Both the position numbers and the translations under genes were made by a program. Of a stretch of DNA of 64,000 nt, positions 1 through 11,457 are shown piece after piece; position 1 is the first letter of the stretch, and the number at the start of each line of letters is the position of its first letter. Location of the stretch: assembly GCA_916610825.1 (NCBI GenBank), contig OU744447.1, positions 4,576,146-4,640,145 on the forward strand, written 5' to 3'. This DNA is from Haliclystus octoradiatus. Its lineage: Eukaryota > Cnidaria > Staurozoa > Stauromedusae > Haliclystidae. The notes under the pieces were generated by a model, which was not told the DNA's origin, made no database searches, and saw only the letters and a list, made by a program, of their open reading frames with translations.

Positions 1-3000
1 GCTTACAACATTTAATGGTGCAACTTTCGATTTAGACATAATTAATCGTACTGATACATCATCGTCTTCGTACACATATCTAACATAAACTGTACTTGCA
101 TAAGCTAAACTCGATGCGTCACTAAATAAATGATAGGTGACACTTTTAACTTGTTTAAATAATTGTAAACAACGTGGAAATTGCAAAAGCGATATATTAT
201 CTAATTCGTTGAACCAATCCATAATTTTCTTTCCAACACCATCTTTAATGTCAATAATTTCATCCCAATCAACAGAATTAAGCCATAAATCTTGCAATAA
301 CATCTTCCCTCTAACGATGTAAGGATTTAATAACCCCAGAGGGTCATAAATCGACGCAATTTTACTCAAAAATAAACGTTTAGTTAAACCGCTAAGTATG
401 TTTGGCTTCACAGCTTGAAAACAAAACACATCATTTTCCGATTGCCATACAACACCAAGTGTTTTAATTTTTGGTAATATACTTTTGTCTAATTTTAATT
501 CTGCCGCACGATCTTCTTCCGGTATTTCAGCTAACACCTTTTTTGAATTAGATATCCATTTTCTTGCATACATGCCAGCTGAATTCCAAAGTTGCGATAA
601 TTCGTGATATAGTTGTATTCCTTCTTCTTCTGTCTTCACCGAATCGATACTATCGTCCATATAAGTTGACTTTAAAACTGTTTCTGCTGCTTTCGGCCAT
701 TTATCTGCGTTATTTTTAGCATGTAACTGCGTAACATAATGAGCTTGGAATGGGCATGAATTTACCCCAAACACAAGACTATTAAATTCATATATATCTG
801 GCGGTTTATCTCGATTACAATCACGCCATAAAAAACGATGGTAAGCACGATCGTCTTGATGTAATCCGTTTCGCAAATACATTTCTGCAACATCACTAAT
901 GATTGCTATCGGATATCTCCGAAATCTCAATAAAACGTTCAACACATGGTTCTGTAATTTAGGACCAGTAAATATCATGTCATTTAATGACATATCCTCA
1001 CATTTTACAGAAGCATCAAATACTACTCGTAATTTCGTAGTGCTTTTATCTTCCCGAACAATAGCAAAGTGCGGTAAATACCAACCACTCGATAATTGAG
1101 ATATATCTCCACTCAATTTTCTAATGTAACCTTTTTCGAGATGATTTGTAAATACCTTCGAATAAGCCATAACTGTAGTAGGCGATTTCATTAATTTATT
1201 TTCCAAGCTCTTTAGACGATTTTTTGCGATGCTGTAATTATTAGGAAGATTAACCGGGTTGTTCTTCCACGGTATTCCAATCTCATATCGATTATTCTCG
1301 TAAGATAAACTGTCTTTACATAACTCCAACGCTTTTAACTCATCCATCGATAATTGATTTTCTAATCTAGTTTCGTTCATATTTTCGATTTCCCAAAATC
1401 TTTTTAGTGAGGTATTTATCGACGTAATATCATCATTGTTTTCAGAATAAAACGAATAATTAAAATTTGTATTATTAATATTATAATCAATATTACCAGT
1501 ACTCGGGGGTTGTGTAACCTTGCCAACGCAAGTCCAACCTAAAGGCGTTAGCCTAGCTACTGGAGCAGCAGGATTATCTCCTCTTACTTCTCTTAGCGAA
1601 TAATGTAAATCAGCATGATCTACGCCAATAAGTAAATCGATAATGCGTCTATTCGATAACGGTGGGAAATTTATATCAGATAGATGTGACCATTGTTTTG
1701 ATTCAAACTTCCAATTGACTGGGGCCATTTTTCCAGTAACATTTTTAGTTGTAGTACATGTAAATGGCTTGCTATATTTAGTATCACTACTTTCGATTAT
1801 ACAGCTTACATTCATTGAACTAAATCTTTCTACTGTTCCATTAAGTGTGCTAACATTCAGATATTCTGTTTGTCCTTGTAATCCTAACTCATTAGCTACA
1901 TCTTCATTGATATATGTTTTAGTACTACCATCATCAAGTAACGCATTTACCAATAACTTTTTAGACCCGTACTTTAGTATGACGGGGATTGTTCTTAATG
2001 CGATATGGTTATTATTTCTAGAATGATTTGTAGTTTCTTCCCCCTCCGTGCGGGGACTTACTTCTTGGAAGTTGGTTGTTACGGTATTAACATTTGAAGA
2101 CTCATTACTAGTATTATCATTACTATTATTGTTATCAGTAGTCGCTGACTCACGTATTGCTCTATTATTATGTAACAGTCTGTTGTGTACTTGCCGACAG
2201 CTGTCAATGCCGCAAGCACTAGTTCTATTGCAATTCGCTCCTACGTGATTAGCCGACAGGCAACGGAAGCATAATTTGTTGCTTTTGGCGACGTCCCACC
2301 TGGCACTTACGTCTTTTGCTTTAAAATCGTCACATTTCCATATCGGATGGTTTTGTTTACACACAATACATGACTGATTATAATTGTTACCTTTGTTAAA
2401 CATGGTATTGTGATGGCGCTCTTTCTTACCACTCACCCCTTTGATGGTTTCCGCTGCAACAGTTTGAAATTCTGCTTCACGCATCAGCCATACCTTAATA
2501 CTTTTTACGTCTCCATCTTTATTATTTTCAAATATATGTCTTCTATAATTTGTTAGCATTTCTTCAGTTAACTTCTTTTGTATTTTTATATATAATGAGC
2601 CATCTCCTAGCTCTTCTGTGCGACCTGCTTCTGTTAAATTGACGGATAACATTTCCAATAAATCTGCTAATCTTTCTACATCTTTAGGCATACCTGGTCT
2701 AATTGGTTTAAACTCGTCAATCTCTTCCATATATATTGCAATTTGCCTTCTATTTCCACCATATTTGCGCTCCAACTTTTCTTTAGCTGCTTCATATGCC
2801 ACGCCCGAATATCCAAGACCACTTATTGCCTCGAGCGGTTCTCCTTTAAGACAATTCCTCAACTGCAACAACTTATATTCTGCCGAGGCAGGGGCAGCGT
2901 CGACACAATTCATGAAAGCTGCTTTCCAGCTTGAATAATATCTTTTTTCACCATAAAATGTCGGTATCGATATACGCTGTAACTGTCGCCACATATCTGC

Positions 3001-3498
3001 TCCTAGTCCTTTCTTTTCTTCTGCGACATTTTTACTAACAGGAGCGACAGTACGAGAAACATCTTCTGTTGACGATACTACGACAGGCGTGTCTTCTATC
3101 GGTTGTTTCAACAACGTTGATGGTTTATCTTTCGCTAATGTTTTTAAATACATCCGTGCGTCATCCAGTGCATTTGAGCTTTCATCTGTTAATTTCTCAT
3201 TTTCTGATATAAACTTCTCAGCGATGATACTCTCTTCTTGAGTATAATGTTCAATCAATTCGTTCAATGCTTCCTTTACTTTTTCTTCTTCTTCCAATAG
3301 TTTATTTTTTAATTCAACGATTCTTTCTTTAGTTTCTCCTTCGATTATAGCATCTAATAAGTCCGATTTGACTCTCGAAAACTTGCTCTTTCCGTCAACT
3401 TTCTTTCGCTTTAATGACATCAAATCTTGCGACGGCGATATTTCTTCAACTTCATCTTTCTTTCTACCTTTCCGTGGCGTTTTCTTGGATAAAGGCAT
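1..3498 (-). CDS. BEL/Pao retrotransposon Gag-Pol polyprotein, partial (runs off the left edge)
   Basis: Reading the minus strand from the ATG at 3498-3496, one frame stays open for 1,166 codons to base 1, so the C-terminal part lies outside the window. Order seen: a Lys-rich start and charged coiled-coil region (about residues 1-110), a DUF1759-like capsid region with FYGEKRYYSSWKAAF (about 183), zinc knuckles (CIVCKQNHPIWKC near 378; CFRCLSANHVGANC near 405), an aspartic protease with LLDDGST near 515, reverse transcriptase with YMDD at 660-649, and the start of RNase H (FSDASSLAYAS near 1120). Integrase should lie beyond base 1. The order is that of BEL/Pao elements. I translated by eye and found no stop or shift, and the frame read at the edge agrees with the frame at the ATG. 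This copy may be recent and coding-competent up to the edge; activity cannot be judged. Confidence 0.9.
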   Translation of the reverse strand, partial: MPLSKKTPRKGRKKDEVEEISPSQDLMSLKRKKVDGKSKFSRVKSDLLDAIIEGETKERIVELKNKLLEEEEKVKEALNELIEHYTQEESIIAEKFISENEKLTDESSNALDDARMYLKTLAKDKPSTLLKQPIEDTPVVVSSTEDVSRTVAPVSKNVAEEKKGLGADMWRQLQRISIPTFYGEKRYYSSWKAAFMNCVDAAPASAEYKLLQLRNCLKGEPLEAISGLGYSGVAYEAAKEKLERKYGGNRRQIAIYMEEIDEFKPIRPGMPKDVERLADLLEMLSVNLTEAGRTEELGDGSLYIKIQKKLTEEMLTNYRRHIFENNKDGDVKSIKVWLMREAEFQTVAAETIKGVSGKKERHHNTMFNKGNNYNQSCIVCKQNHPIWKCDDFKAKDVSARWDVAKSNKLCFRCLSANHVGANCNRTSACGIDSCRQVHNRLLHNNRAIRESATTDNNNSNDNTSNESSNVNTVTTNFQEVSPRTEGEETTNHSRNNNHIALRTIPVILKYGSKKLLVNALLDDGSTKTYINEDVANELGLQGQTEYLNVSTLNGTVERFSSMNVSCIIESSDTKYSKPFTCTTTKNVTGKMAPVNWKFESKQWSHLSDINFPPLSNRRIIDLLIGVDHADLHYSLREVRGDNPAAPVARLTPLGWTCVGKVTQPPSTGNIDYNINNTNFNYSFYSENNDDITSINTSLKRFWEIENMNETRLENQLSMDELKALELCKDSLSYENNRYEIGIPWKNNPVNLPNNYSIAKNRLKSLENKLMKSPTTVMAYSKVFTNHLEKGYIRKLSGDISQLSSGWYLPHFAIVREDKSTTKLRVVFDASVKCEDMSLNDMIFTGPKLQNHVLNVLLRFRRYPIAIISDVAEMYLRNGLHQDDRAYHRFLWRDCNRDKPPDIYEFNSLVFGVNSCPFQAHYVTQLHAKNNADKWPKAAETVLKSTYMDDSIDSVKTEEEGIQLYHELSQLWNSAGMYARKWISNSKKVLAEIPEEDRAAELKLDKSILPKIKTLGVVWQSENDVFCFQAVKPNILSGLTKRLFLSKIASIYDPLGLLNPYIVRGKMLLQDLWLNSVDWDEIIDIKDGVGKKIMDWFNELDNISLLQFPRCLQLFKQVKSVTYHLFSDASSLAYASTVYVRYVYEDDDVSVRLIMSKSKVAPLNVVS

Positions 3499-3538
3499 AA
3501 CTATAAATAATGCGCATTAACCACCCTCTGCTACCATT
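3499..3538 (-). promoter_or_regulatory. Leader with primer-binding-site position of the BEL/Pao element
   Basis: Between the LTR and the Gag ATG the minus strand reads AATGGTAGCAGAGGGTGG, a purine-rich motif of the kind found immediately after BEL LTRs, where a tRNA primes minus-strand synthesis. The priming tRNA was not identified. Confidence 0.5.
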
Positions 3539-3934
3539 TGTCGATACGGAAAACCATTAAAAAGATATCCGAAGAAGAAGAATGACTCGATAAATTGATT
3601 TTCAACAATATTCTTAAAACATCACAAAGAATATCAAAAACGATAAAATGTAAACTATAATTTTAACTATATTAAACTATAAGAACGACGTGACCGATAG
3701 CGCCAACGTCTAACTACGAAATCTACTCAACCAATAACTTACTGCCACTCCTTAATGGTAATATCACGTGACATAATTAATACTAGTGATCAAGAACAGT
3801 TCCGGATTCGGATTACAATCGGATTATCGGATTATATTTTCGATTATGATTCAAGATTAATACAAGAATAATTTATGATTAAGATTAGCAATAAAATAGT
3901 AAGAATAATAAAAATACAAAATCCCTTCTTAACA
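3539..3934 (-). repeat. 5' LTR of the minus-strand BEL/Pao element
   Basis: On the minus strand the segment starts TGTTAAGAAGGG and ends TATCGACA, the TG...CA ends usual for LTRs, and TGTTAAG is a common BEL start. It lies just upstream of the leader and Gag ATG. The partner LTR is outside the window, so the boundaries (396 bp) rest on the termini and the leader only. The five bases next to the outer end, gtacc (3935-3939), are the expected target duplication. Confidence 0.7.
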
Positions 3935-4839
3935 GTACCCGTTTTTCGTTGTGCAATTTTTCTTTGATATATCAATTTTATATTGATCTTAAAGTTGAAA
4001 AGGGAATACAATTTTTCAAGCTACAAATAGTGTTGTGAATCAGTGCATATTTGAAGACCAAGCGCAAAGGCCGCCGGCCAGGTTTATGCATTTAGCGTAG
4101 CTATATCTACATAGAAATATTTTATTTTATGTGCTGGAAGGAAGCTAGAACACATTAATTATTACAAATTACAACTCTGCCAAATTTCGAAATCTGAAAT
4201 TATCCATGAGAAAGTGCTTCAAATCCAATCCGACTCGAAGACACGATCGGATCGCGTTCGGTTTGGATTCACAAATCTTTATTGCAATATATATATAACA
4301 TCTCATAATATTATCATATGATAGTATATGTACCTATATATTTTTGATCTTAACAATCTCAGCAAGTATGCCTGTGATTTTCATGGCAGTCTATCAAAAT
4401 ACTAAGAGTTCGTTGAAAATAGAATTTTATAAGCAAAAAAAGATGTGAAAAATGAGCCTCATAGTGCTCCTTGTTAAAAAAATTTACAAGAATGAGAGCA
4501 AGCATTCTTTTAAAATGAAATAAAATTCTATAATAAATGGCTAGAATAATTCGATATTGATATTATGTTACATCTTGTTGTCAATATTTCTATGCGCTAT
4601 TTTGAATAACTTACAGATGTAGAATGAAAGATTCGACGATTATGAATAAATTAGTTGTTTTGATAGAAAAACGAAAACAACTCATTTTGCCAGATTCGTG
4701 ATATGAAATGATCCTTCTTTGTCAGAATTATCTCGAATGAAAGACAATATATATTTTATTCTTATCGGGTTAACATTCTCTTTCGATAAAATATGGTTGT
4801 TAACTTATTATTGATTGGTGTATTAACTCAGAGAACCCG
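3935..4839. other. No gene seen
   Basis: AT-rich sequence with stops in all frames. No exon, RNA gene or repeat structure could be supported here. Confidence 0.6.
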
Positions 4840-5098
4840 CTGTTATGTATTTAAATGTTGTTCGGAGATTATGCAGCTCGTATAGTTTTGATTTCGATCT
4901 CATTTGGAAAATGGTAAGTTGTATTTTAATAAATAATGTTTGCTATGATCGATAATTATATGCAACCTTTTTCACTTTTAGCTCCCTTGTCTGGGAAACT
5001 CCGAATCACACATGTTAAAGAGCATAAAAATATCAAGTTCTAGCCGACAAGATTTGAGTGAGACAAGACAAGTTTGTTTAGATCTGTTCATGTTTTAG
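4840..5098 (+). other. Possible promoter and two-exon mini-ORF
   Basis: ATTGATTGG (CCAAT-like) at about 4810 and TATTTAAA near 4849 precede an ATG at 4911 that abuts a strong donor (ATG|gtaagt). A possible acceptor (ttcacttttag) ends at 4981, and the joined frame continues to TAG at 5096, giving about 40 residues with no recognised domain. It might be the first exon of the downstream phosphatase gene or chance. Only the splice signals support it. Confidence 0.2.
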
Positions 5099-5292
5099 AC
5101 TTCTTAAATTCAAGTACTTTCATTTTAAATGTTCTCAATTGCAACAATTTGTCATTTATGGTTATATTACTCTGAAAATTTTATCACCCATGGTCCAGTA
5201 CTGGACATACACTAATCGCTAGTTAATAATAATGCACTAAAAATATATTCATAGTACTCCGTTCATGATTTCATTTTATTTGATACTTTTTA

Positions 5293-5636
5293 GGAATGGG
5301 TTTTACGAGCGAAGCGAACCTAATAGCAGTTGAGCTCGCTCCTATTCGAATTAGATTTTATTTAATTTGTAATCCTCGGTTTATTGCCAAATAAAGGCAA
5401 TTACGGAGAAAGTCACGGCTCTGTGATAAAGCTCTATTTGATTCGGTCCGCATCTACCTCACTCGTATAACGCGGAGGCGCGCTTGATGCATTAGGTTCG
5501 CTGTTAGCAGGCTTGGACTATGCGAACATAATACATTAGCGAGCCCAGACATGGGCTATACGGAGCGCGCTAACAGCGAACTTAATTCGAATGAATCAAA
5601 TAATTGAATGTATTTAGTTCGGTTCGCTCGTATATT
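5293..5636. repeat. Foldback element (MITE-like), about 345 bp
   Basis: The left end reads TTTTACGAGCGAAGCGAACC and the right end, reversed, TATACGAGCGAACCGAAC, so the ends are imperfect inverted repeats. The interior is GC-richer than the flanks and contains further complementary pieces (GAGCTCGCTC, TTCGCTGTTAGCA against GCTAACAGCGAA). There is no coding capacity. A non-autonomous DNA transposon is the likeliest reading; no target duplication was defined. Confidence 0.6.
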
Positions 5637-6249
5637 CCATGCTTTACAAAATTCTGACAAGTGGAACAAATGTATTTTCTTCTTAAACTAAGGTAGTGTT
5701 TTCCATGATGCCATTTCTTCAGCTAACTTGTTCTACCAGGGTACAATCCTGTTGCAAATGCTTGCCTAATGTCTATTGTAACCGTTAAAGATCAGATGCC
5801 GTAGTGTTATCCGATTCATGCTTGTAACATTCGTATGTTTACACTGACTGTCAATCCCTTAAAAGACTTTAGAGAAAAAGTTGGCATCCATTGGAATTAT
5901 TAATAGATCTTTTTCAGAGAATGAAATTAATTGAAGAAAGATTGGTGCTCTGGTGGTGTACTTTGAAAAGATCCCAATGTATATTCCAATGTATTGTTAT
6001 GGAAAACCAACGAGGACGATATGAAAAAGCCCTAAGTGGTGAACTATTACGACAAAAACATGGAAAGTTGCGAGGGTTTTTGAAATTAATTTTTACAACT
6101 GGAAAGAGCGATCAAAAAATGCCCGCTCAGTCTCAATAACCAGCCATCTTGCAGATTTTTGCCTCTCCACCTTCAATAGTTTGCTTCACTTTTACAATAA
6201 ATAATTACAAACATTTTACAATCATTTACAATACCAAATCATGGAATAA

Positions 6250-6800
6250 TAATAAATAATTGGCGCATGGGTTTCCTATGAGCTATTGATATTTGGTGAA
6301 CGAAAGGCACGTGAGGAGAAAACGAGAAGGCCGCTATCAGAAAATTATGAGCCGCCTCGCTGATTAATTTTCGATTTCGAGTTTTCTCCTGAAGTGACCC
6401 GAGTGCGCCAAATATCATTGTGTTATGACGAAAATTATTCGATCAATCTGATTAGTTTAGAGTTTGATGCTAAATCACCATAGCAAAGCTAGGTTCGAAA
6501 ACACAATCGATCTTAAATTTTGAACTTGAGATCACGAAAGAAAATTTACAATTTGATCAGGAGTTTTCAAAAACATTTTATGGAGCAAGAAAGTCATGTA
6601 GATGATTGTAAAAGTTATGCTACACTCGAGTCCCTTCAGGAGAAAATTCGTAGCGAAAGTTAATTTCTCGTTAATTTCTGATTCCTTCTCGCTTTCTCCT
6701 TATGTGCCTCTCGTGCACCAAATATCAATAGCTCATAGGAAACTGTGCGCCAATTCCTTAATAGCTCATAGGAAAATATACACCAATTGCTTTGTATTGT
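6250..6800. repeat. Two neighbouring copies of a foldback repeat family
   Basis: Around 6250-6420 and 6620-6800 the same blocks recur in opposite orientations: a TCCTATGAGCTATTGATATT block, an ACGTGAGGAGAAAACGAGAA block and ATCAGAAAATTATGAGCCGC. Related blocks occur at 16620-16720, 34270-34395 and 46866-47012. The arrangement is that of a foldback element and its fragments; they are non-coding. Confidence 0.6.
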
Positions 6801-6859
6801 AATACAATGATATTTGGTGCTGTAGAGGGCATGTCAATAAAAAAATGAGAAGGCATCAG

Positions 6860-8565
6860 AAAATCACGAGACCCCACTACGAGTTATCTCATTCAAGCTT
6901 CAAGCCCTTTGTTAATGATTCAAATTTTTTTGCTGAAAGTGAGGAAAAAATGTGTGGGAGAAGATAGCCCCAACCGCCAACACTTCATAAATAGTAGCAG
7001 TTTACCATGCAGACAAAATATCAATCAATTTGTTTTTAGCAGTATATAGCCATGATGCCTACATAAAACATGGAAGATTTTGACATTCAGGATTCGAAAC
7101 GAAAATTTACGAGATTTCCATCGTCAACTGTAGTTACAAAATTAGCGTCACAACATTTAACAAAAACAATAAATATATATACAATAACCAAAACATATGC
7201 CAAACAAAATATACATCGATTAGTAAATCCTTTTATGTGGCCTTGATTCAGCAAACAGGTGTACTATGCCACTTGTAAAGTAAAGGGCAATGATCAAACT
7301 ATGGGCACTTGCAGCGGTTTTGTTCCAGATATTCAAGGTATCTCTTGAAGCTGAATTGTTGTAAGTGAGTCGTGATTTAACAAACTACAGCATGACGAGC
7401 ATGTTATTCTCTCACGTAGTATGATACCGTATTGATATTGTTATTTTGAATAACTGTACATATTTATAGCGGGTCTTCTTTTTGATAAGTTTAGCCTTAA
7501 CCCAAAGAGGAAATACAACAATGTCCTTGTCACAACATTTAAACACATTATCTCAAAAGTGAATATTTAATGAGAATAACTATATGAGCAAATCCAAAAT
7601 GTCTGATTTCCGAAACTAATTAGTCTTCGCTAGCTACTGAGTTATTTCCCGCATTTAAAACTTCCTTCCCTTTACATCAGCTGATTATTCGAAGCTATGT
7701 AATTAAATTCCCGCAGCAAAATCATCCTTCTTCATCATATTTACGTTCTATTATGATATGAACTATATATGGTCGTACGTTCATTAATTGCTGGAAAATA
7801 GTCAGACTCGACAAAAATTTCTATAAAAAAGGACAATAGTTTCCATAGATTTCTTTAATGTATTGCTATTAATGAAGTTGGTGATAATTCTCAGAAGTCT
7901 TTTCGAATAATACAATGAAAATAAGGTATACGGTTATGTTGAAAAGGAAAATCGAAAATAGTCCCATGGAAATGCTTTTAGGCAATCAAACGATTGCTTT
8001 GTTGGTTTAGTTTCCATTAATTTACCTGTATATTATTCCAATTATATCCAAAACTGTGCGGACGAGTTCAAGCAAGCCTATTGGCTATCAACAACCTGTA
8101 ACACCACGAAGTTTTTTGATTTTTCATTGATTATTTTACATTCGTTTTTTATGATATAATGTTACGGAACAATGATTTTCTAACTCATTGATGCTTTGGG
8201 GATTGTTGATGAATCTACGAATATTATACAGTGAAACACATCCCTGATCAAGTATTAACAGATTTCTAAATAGCTCTAGTGGCAGAAGTCTTCTTAGGAG
8301 GTACTGTTTATTTGATTTTTTATGGTATAATTGTGATATAATAGCTAACATGTTGAAAATTTTTAGGTCTTTCTTTAGATTGCAGGAAACTATCTTATAA
8401 ATAATATATGTACGTGGAATGAGTAATTAACATAAATAGCGGTATTTGAAAGCATTAGATATAAACGTATTCTTGGATACCATCTATGCAGCAAAGAGAA
8501 AAATCCGTAAACATAATTACGTCGTATGCAATCTCATTATATATGCAGATGATGCTGGATGCTGA
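6860..8565. other. No gene seen
   Basis: Only short ORFs without family resemblance. The sequence is AT-rich with no clear splice-site pairs that keep a frame open. Ectodomain exons of the downstream phosphatase could be hidden here. Confidence 0.5.
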
Positions 8566-8574
8566 TGTAAAGTG

Positions 8575-8815
8575 TTCTTGTTTCAAGAAACATGCAGTAG
8601 AATATCCTTGAATTAAAGATATTCTTGTTTCAAGAAACGTGCAGTAGAATATCCTTGAATTAAAGATATTCTTGTTTCAAGAAACATGCAGTAGAATATC
8701 CTTGAATAAAAAATATAAAAAATATTCTTGCTTCAAGAAACCTGCAGTGAAATATCCTTGAATTGAAAATATTCTTGCTTTAATAACTGCAGTAAAATAT
8801 ACTTACTTCAAGAAC
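8575..8815. repeat. 47-bp minisatellite, about five copies
   Basis: A unit starting TTCTTGTTTCAAGAAAC and containing GCAGTAGAATATCCTTGAA repeats at 8575, 8622, 8669, 8725 and 8772. The spacing is 47 bp except for one 56-bp unit with an extra AAAATATAA stretch. Each unit contains the near-palindrome TTCTTGTTTCAAGAA. Units become more divergent to the right. Confidence 0.85.
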
Positions 8816-9416
8816 CATGTTAGAGTAAAGTATTTTTTAATTTAAGACACATGTTATAAACAACAAAAAGACTTTTGATACATGCTGTGTCCTTACTTAC
8901 ACCAATACAGCATGCAGTGTTTAGGATACTTTTTGTGAAGAAAGTACCATCAAATTGCATAGGTTTGAAAGTATTGGATGTTGAACATGGTTCGTTTGGA
9001 AAAAGTCGGGCTATAAAAATTTAGTCGAAACCAACTAGGGTACTATTCGATGATCTGCATTCTGATTGGTTGCTCAATCGTTTACTATTTTCTCATAGTG
9101 AACGCTGGCAAGTTCCCTCGCAAAATTTCAAAAAATAAACGAGCGATTCGCAAATTTTTTGAATCAATTTTATACGAATCGAGTCTTATAAATTCCGTGC
9201 CCGAGAAAACATAGCAAGCAACAAAATATGAGATGAAGTTGTTTAATGGTATGCTATGTATATACAATTTTAATCTTATTTAACAATCCTTTCGCAATTT
9301 TTTCGTCGCTACTTTATTGCAGATATAAATCAATTCACTGGTCAGCAAAAGTTAATATACAACAAACGTTTATATTACAAACTGCAAACATTTATGTATT
9401 TTTAGATACTCAATAG

Positions 9417-9542
9417 CTACCTTGCTCAATTTTGCTGTTTTGTGGGACTGTAAATTTGTAGCCAGTATTAATATCCAACTTTTTTTGTTTTAAAAATTAA
9501 ATCTGAATCAAGTCAAATTAAAATTCATCCTCCAAATCACGA
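9417..9542. repeat. Direct duplication, copy 1 (about 126 bp)
   Basis: The segment from CTACCTTGCTCAATTTTGCT to CCTCCAAATCACGAC recurs at 11332-11457 with very few changes. It is non-coding. A recent segmental duplication or two copies of a short dispersed repeat would both explain it. Confidence 0.85.
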
Positions 9543-9668
9543 CGCTGCAGTCGTCATGGATGCCTTTGATTGACGATTATATTAAAAATTAATTATGCAA
9601 GAAGCAAATAAATGGTTGGAATTTATTTCTTTTGATGTTGCTTGTACCACTAGTTGGTTTCTACTAAA

Positions 9669-9773
9669 ACAATAAGACAACTCGCCCTTGTTGACTACCG
9701 TTCTAAATAGTCACCTCGGAGGACCTCGGTGACTATTCGACGGTAGTCAACTCGGGCTCGTTGTCTCATTGTT
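9669..9773. repeat. 105-bp hairpin, near-perfect inverted repeat
   Basis: ACAATAAGACAACTCGCCCT at the left is mirrored by GGGCTCGTTGTCTCATTGTT at the right, and GTTGACTACCG by CGGTAGTCAAC, closing near AGTCACCTCGGAGGACCTCGGTGACT. The arms are about 50 bp with a very small loop. It is probably a tiny MITE or a cruciform-forming repeat. Confidence 0.8.
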
Positions 9774-9779
9774 AAATAG

Positions 9780-11331
9780 ACACTATTTTAATACATCGAC
9801 ACATATTTTCTTGAAAAAAGAATATAAACACTTTTCAATTTAGAAAGATTTTCTTATTTTGGTCCCGCTTGAGTGGGGGTGGTGCTCGTTTAGAAAAAAG
9901 GGAAGTACACAAAAAGTTCAAACAATCCTTTAAATAAAATGCTACCCAAAGTTCCAAAAACCTAAACAAACTCCTTCAAAGTTCTCTCGATATTCCATTA
10001 ATTTCCTACCCAAGATAAATTTTTCAAAGTGTTGCACGTCCCCGTATAACCGTCATGGGAGTCACCCCCTGGGTTTCAATTACAAAAACTGTTAAACAGT
10101 TGTTATCTTGACCCCGCCTTTTAAGTCCAAAAAGTCTCAAATGAAAATTATATATCTACTCCAGACACAATTAGTTTCTGTCCCGGCTCCTGTTAGAGCT
10201 CACTATTTTATATACGCGGAGTTTGCTTTGGTAAAAAATGCAGTCGAAATGTTGACGTTTTGCACAAGGGTTTGTACATTATTTCCATTTCAAGCCTGAA
10301 TTCATTAAAAATTGTAAGGTCCTTTATTGAAGTCTTTTGTTATGATCTGTTCATTATCTTGAAGGGAAATTGTAAGGAATTGTTCTCATTAGAGACAGTA
10401 TATTGAGTGGGATGAAGACAAAAGGCAGATTGAAATGTTATGAATTTAAATACCTATCGAAAAAATATAGGCTGTTTTATTTACAATCCACGTGGAAACG
10501 TGGTAATGCGGTAGAAAAATTTCGTATAGACTGATTGAATATATCTCCCAAGCTATGAGGGCCATAAAGGAATGATCTATTAGCCCTTCTACTTGATGTA
10601 GAAAACGAAGGAATTATCATTTCAAAAACATTATACTGTGTTAGTTGCATATTGAAATGGGCGGATTTGTGTAATATTTATATCGAACAATAATTGCGAA
10701 GAATTATGGTTGATAAAGCGAAGCTTCCAAGAATGCTTTGCTGAGTTCGCGAAAGCTGACTTTCAACTTATGTTGTTACTCATGAAATATCTGGTGCTAC
10801 CCACACGACATGTAAGTATTTCAAAATCCAGATATAAAATAGGAACTTATTTAAGATTGCAGCATGTGTTTATAGATAAGACACGCTCTTGTATGAGAAT
10901 GATGCAAGACTACGATAATGAACTTTATTATCTACCTAAATTTTCTTTTTTTGTTTGATGAAAGTAAAACGTTTTGGAGGAAGATTAAATTTTACGAAAG
11001 TTTTTACACCTACATCAAAATCTACGTTTTTATATTAGGACGAATGCATTATAATATATTTATCCTATTGTCGTTGTATTCTATGATAAAAATTAGTAAA
11101 AGTATAATTCGTGTAGTATTTACAAATCAATACTTCATTTTGTTGTTCATCATTCTCTCCATACTGTTGGATTGATTGCATAGCATAGACCGTCAAATTA
11201 TATCGATAGGCGACAATCTGTTTTACTCTACTTCAAAAATGAAGCCACAAATCATGGCCAGTCAATATTTATATAGGGAGCTCACTTTTCAGCATTGTCT
11301 ATACAAATGTCTTATTAAGCTGACATGCAGC
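9780..11331. other. No gene supported
   Basis: Several ORFs of 60-85 codons occur but none resembles a known family. A donor-like ACAT|gtaagt sits near 10810 at the end of an open stretch, so unrecognised exons of the downstream receptor gene are possible. Confidence 0.4.
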
Positions 11332-11457
11332 TACCTTGCTCAAATTTGCTATTTTGTGGGACTGTAAATTTGTAGCCAGTATTAATATCCAACTTTTTTT
11401 GTTTTAAAAATTAAATCTGAATCAAGTCAAATTAAAATTCATCCTCCAAATCACGAC
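11332..11457. repeat. Direct duplication, copy 2
   Basis: Near-identical to 9417-9542 in the same orientation, about 1.9 kb apart. The intervening sequence is not shared. Confidence 0.85.

Noticed and set aside
5891..6139. 82-codon plus-strand ORF
   Set aside because: No recognised family and no splice or promoter support. A faint resemblance to bases near 50150-50250 could not be established.
8575..8815. Regularly spaced repeats resembling a CRISPR array
   Set aside because: The 47-bp units are contiguous with no unique spacers, they diverge progressively, and the genome is clearly animal.
10710..10958. 82-codon ORF with a donor-like gtaagt, considered as an RPTP ectodomain exon
   Set aside because: No matching acceptor in the right phase and no domain signature (Ig, FN3, EGF or others).
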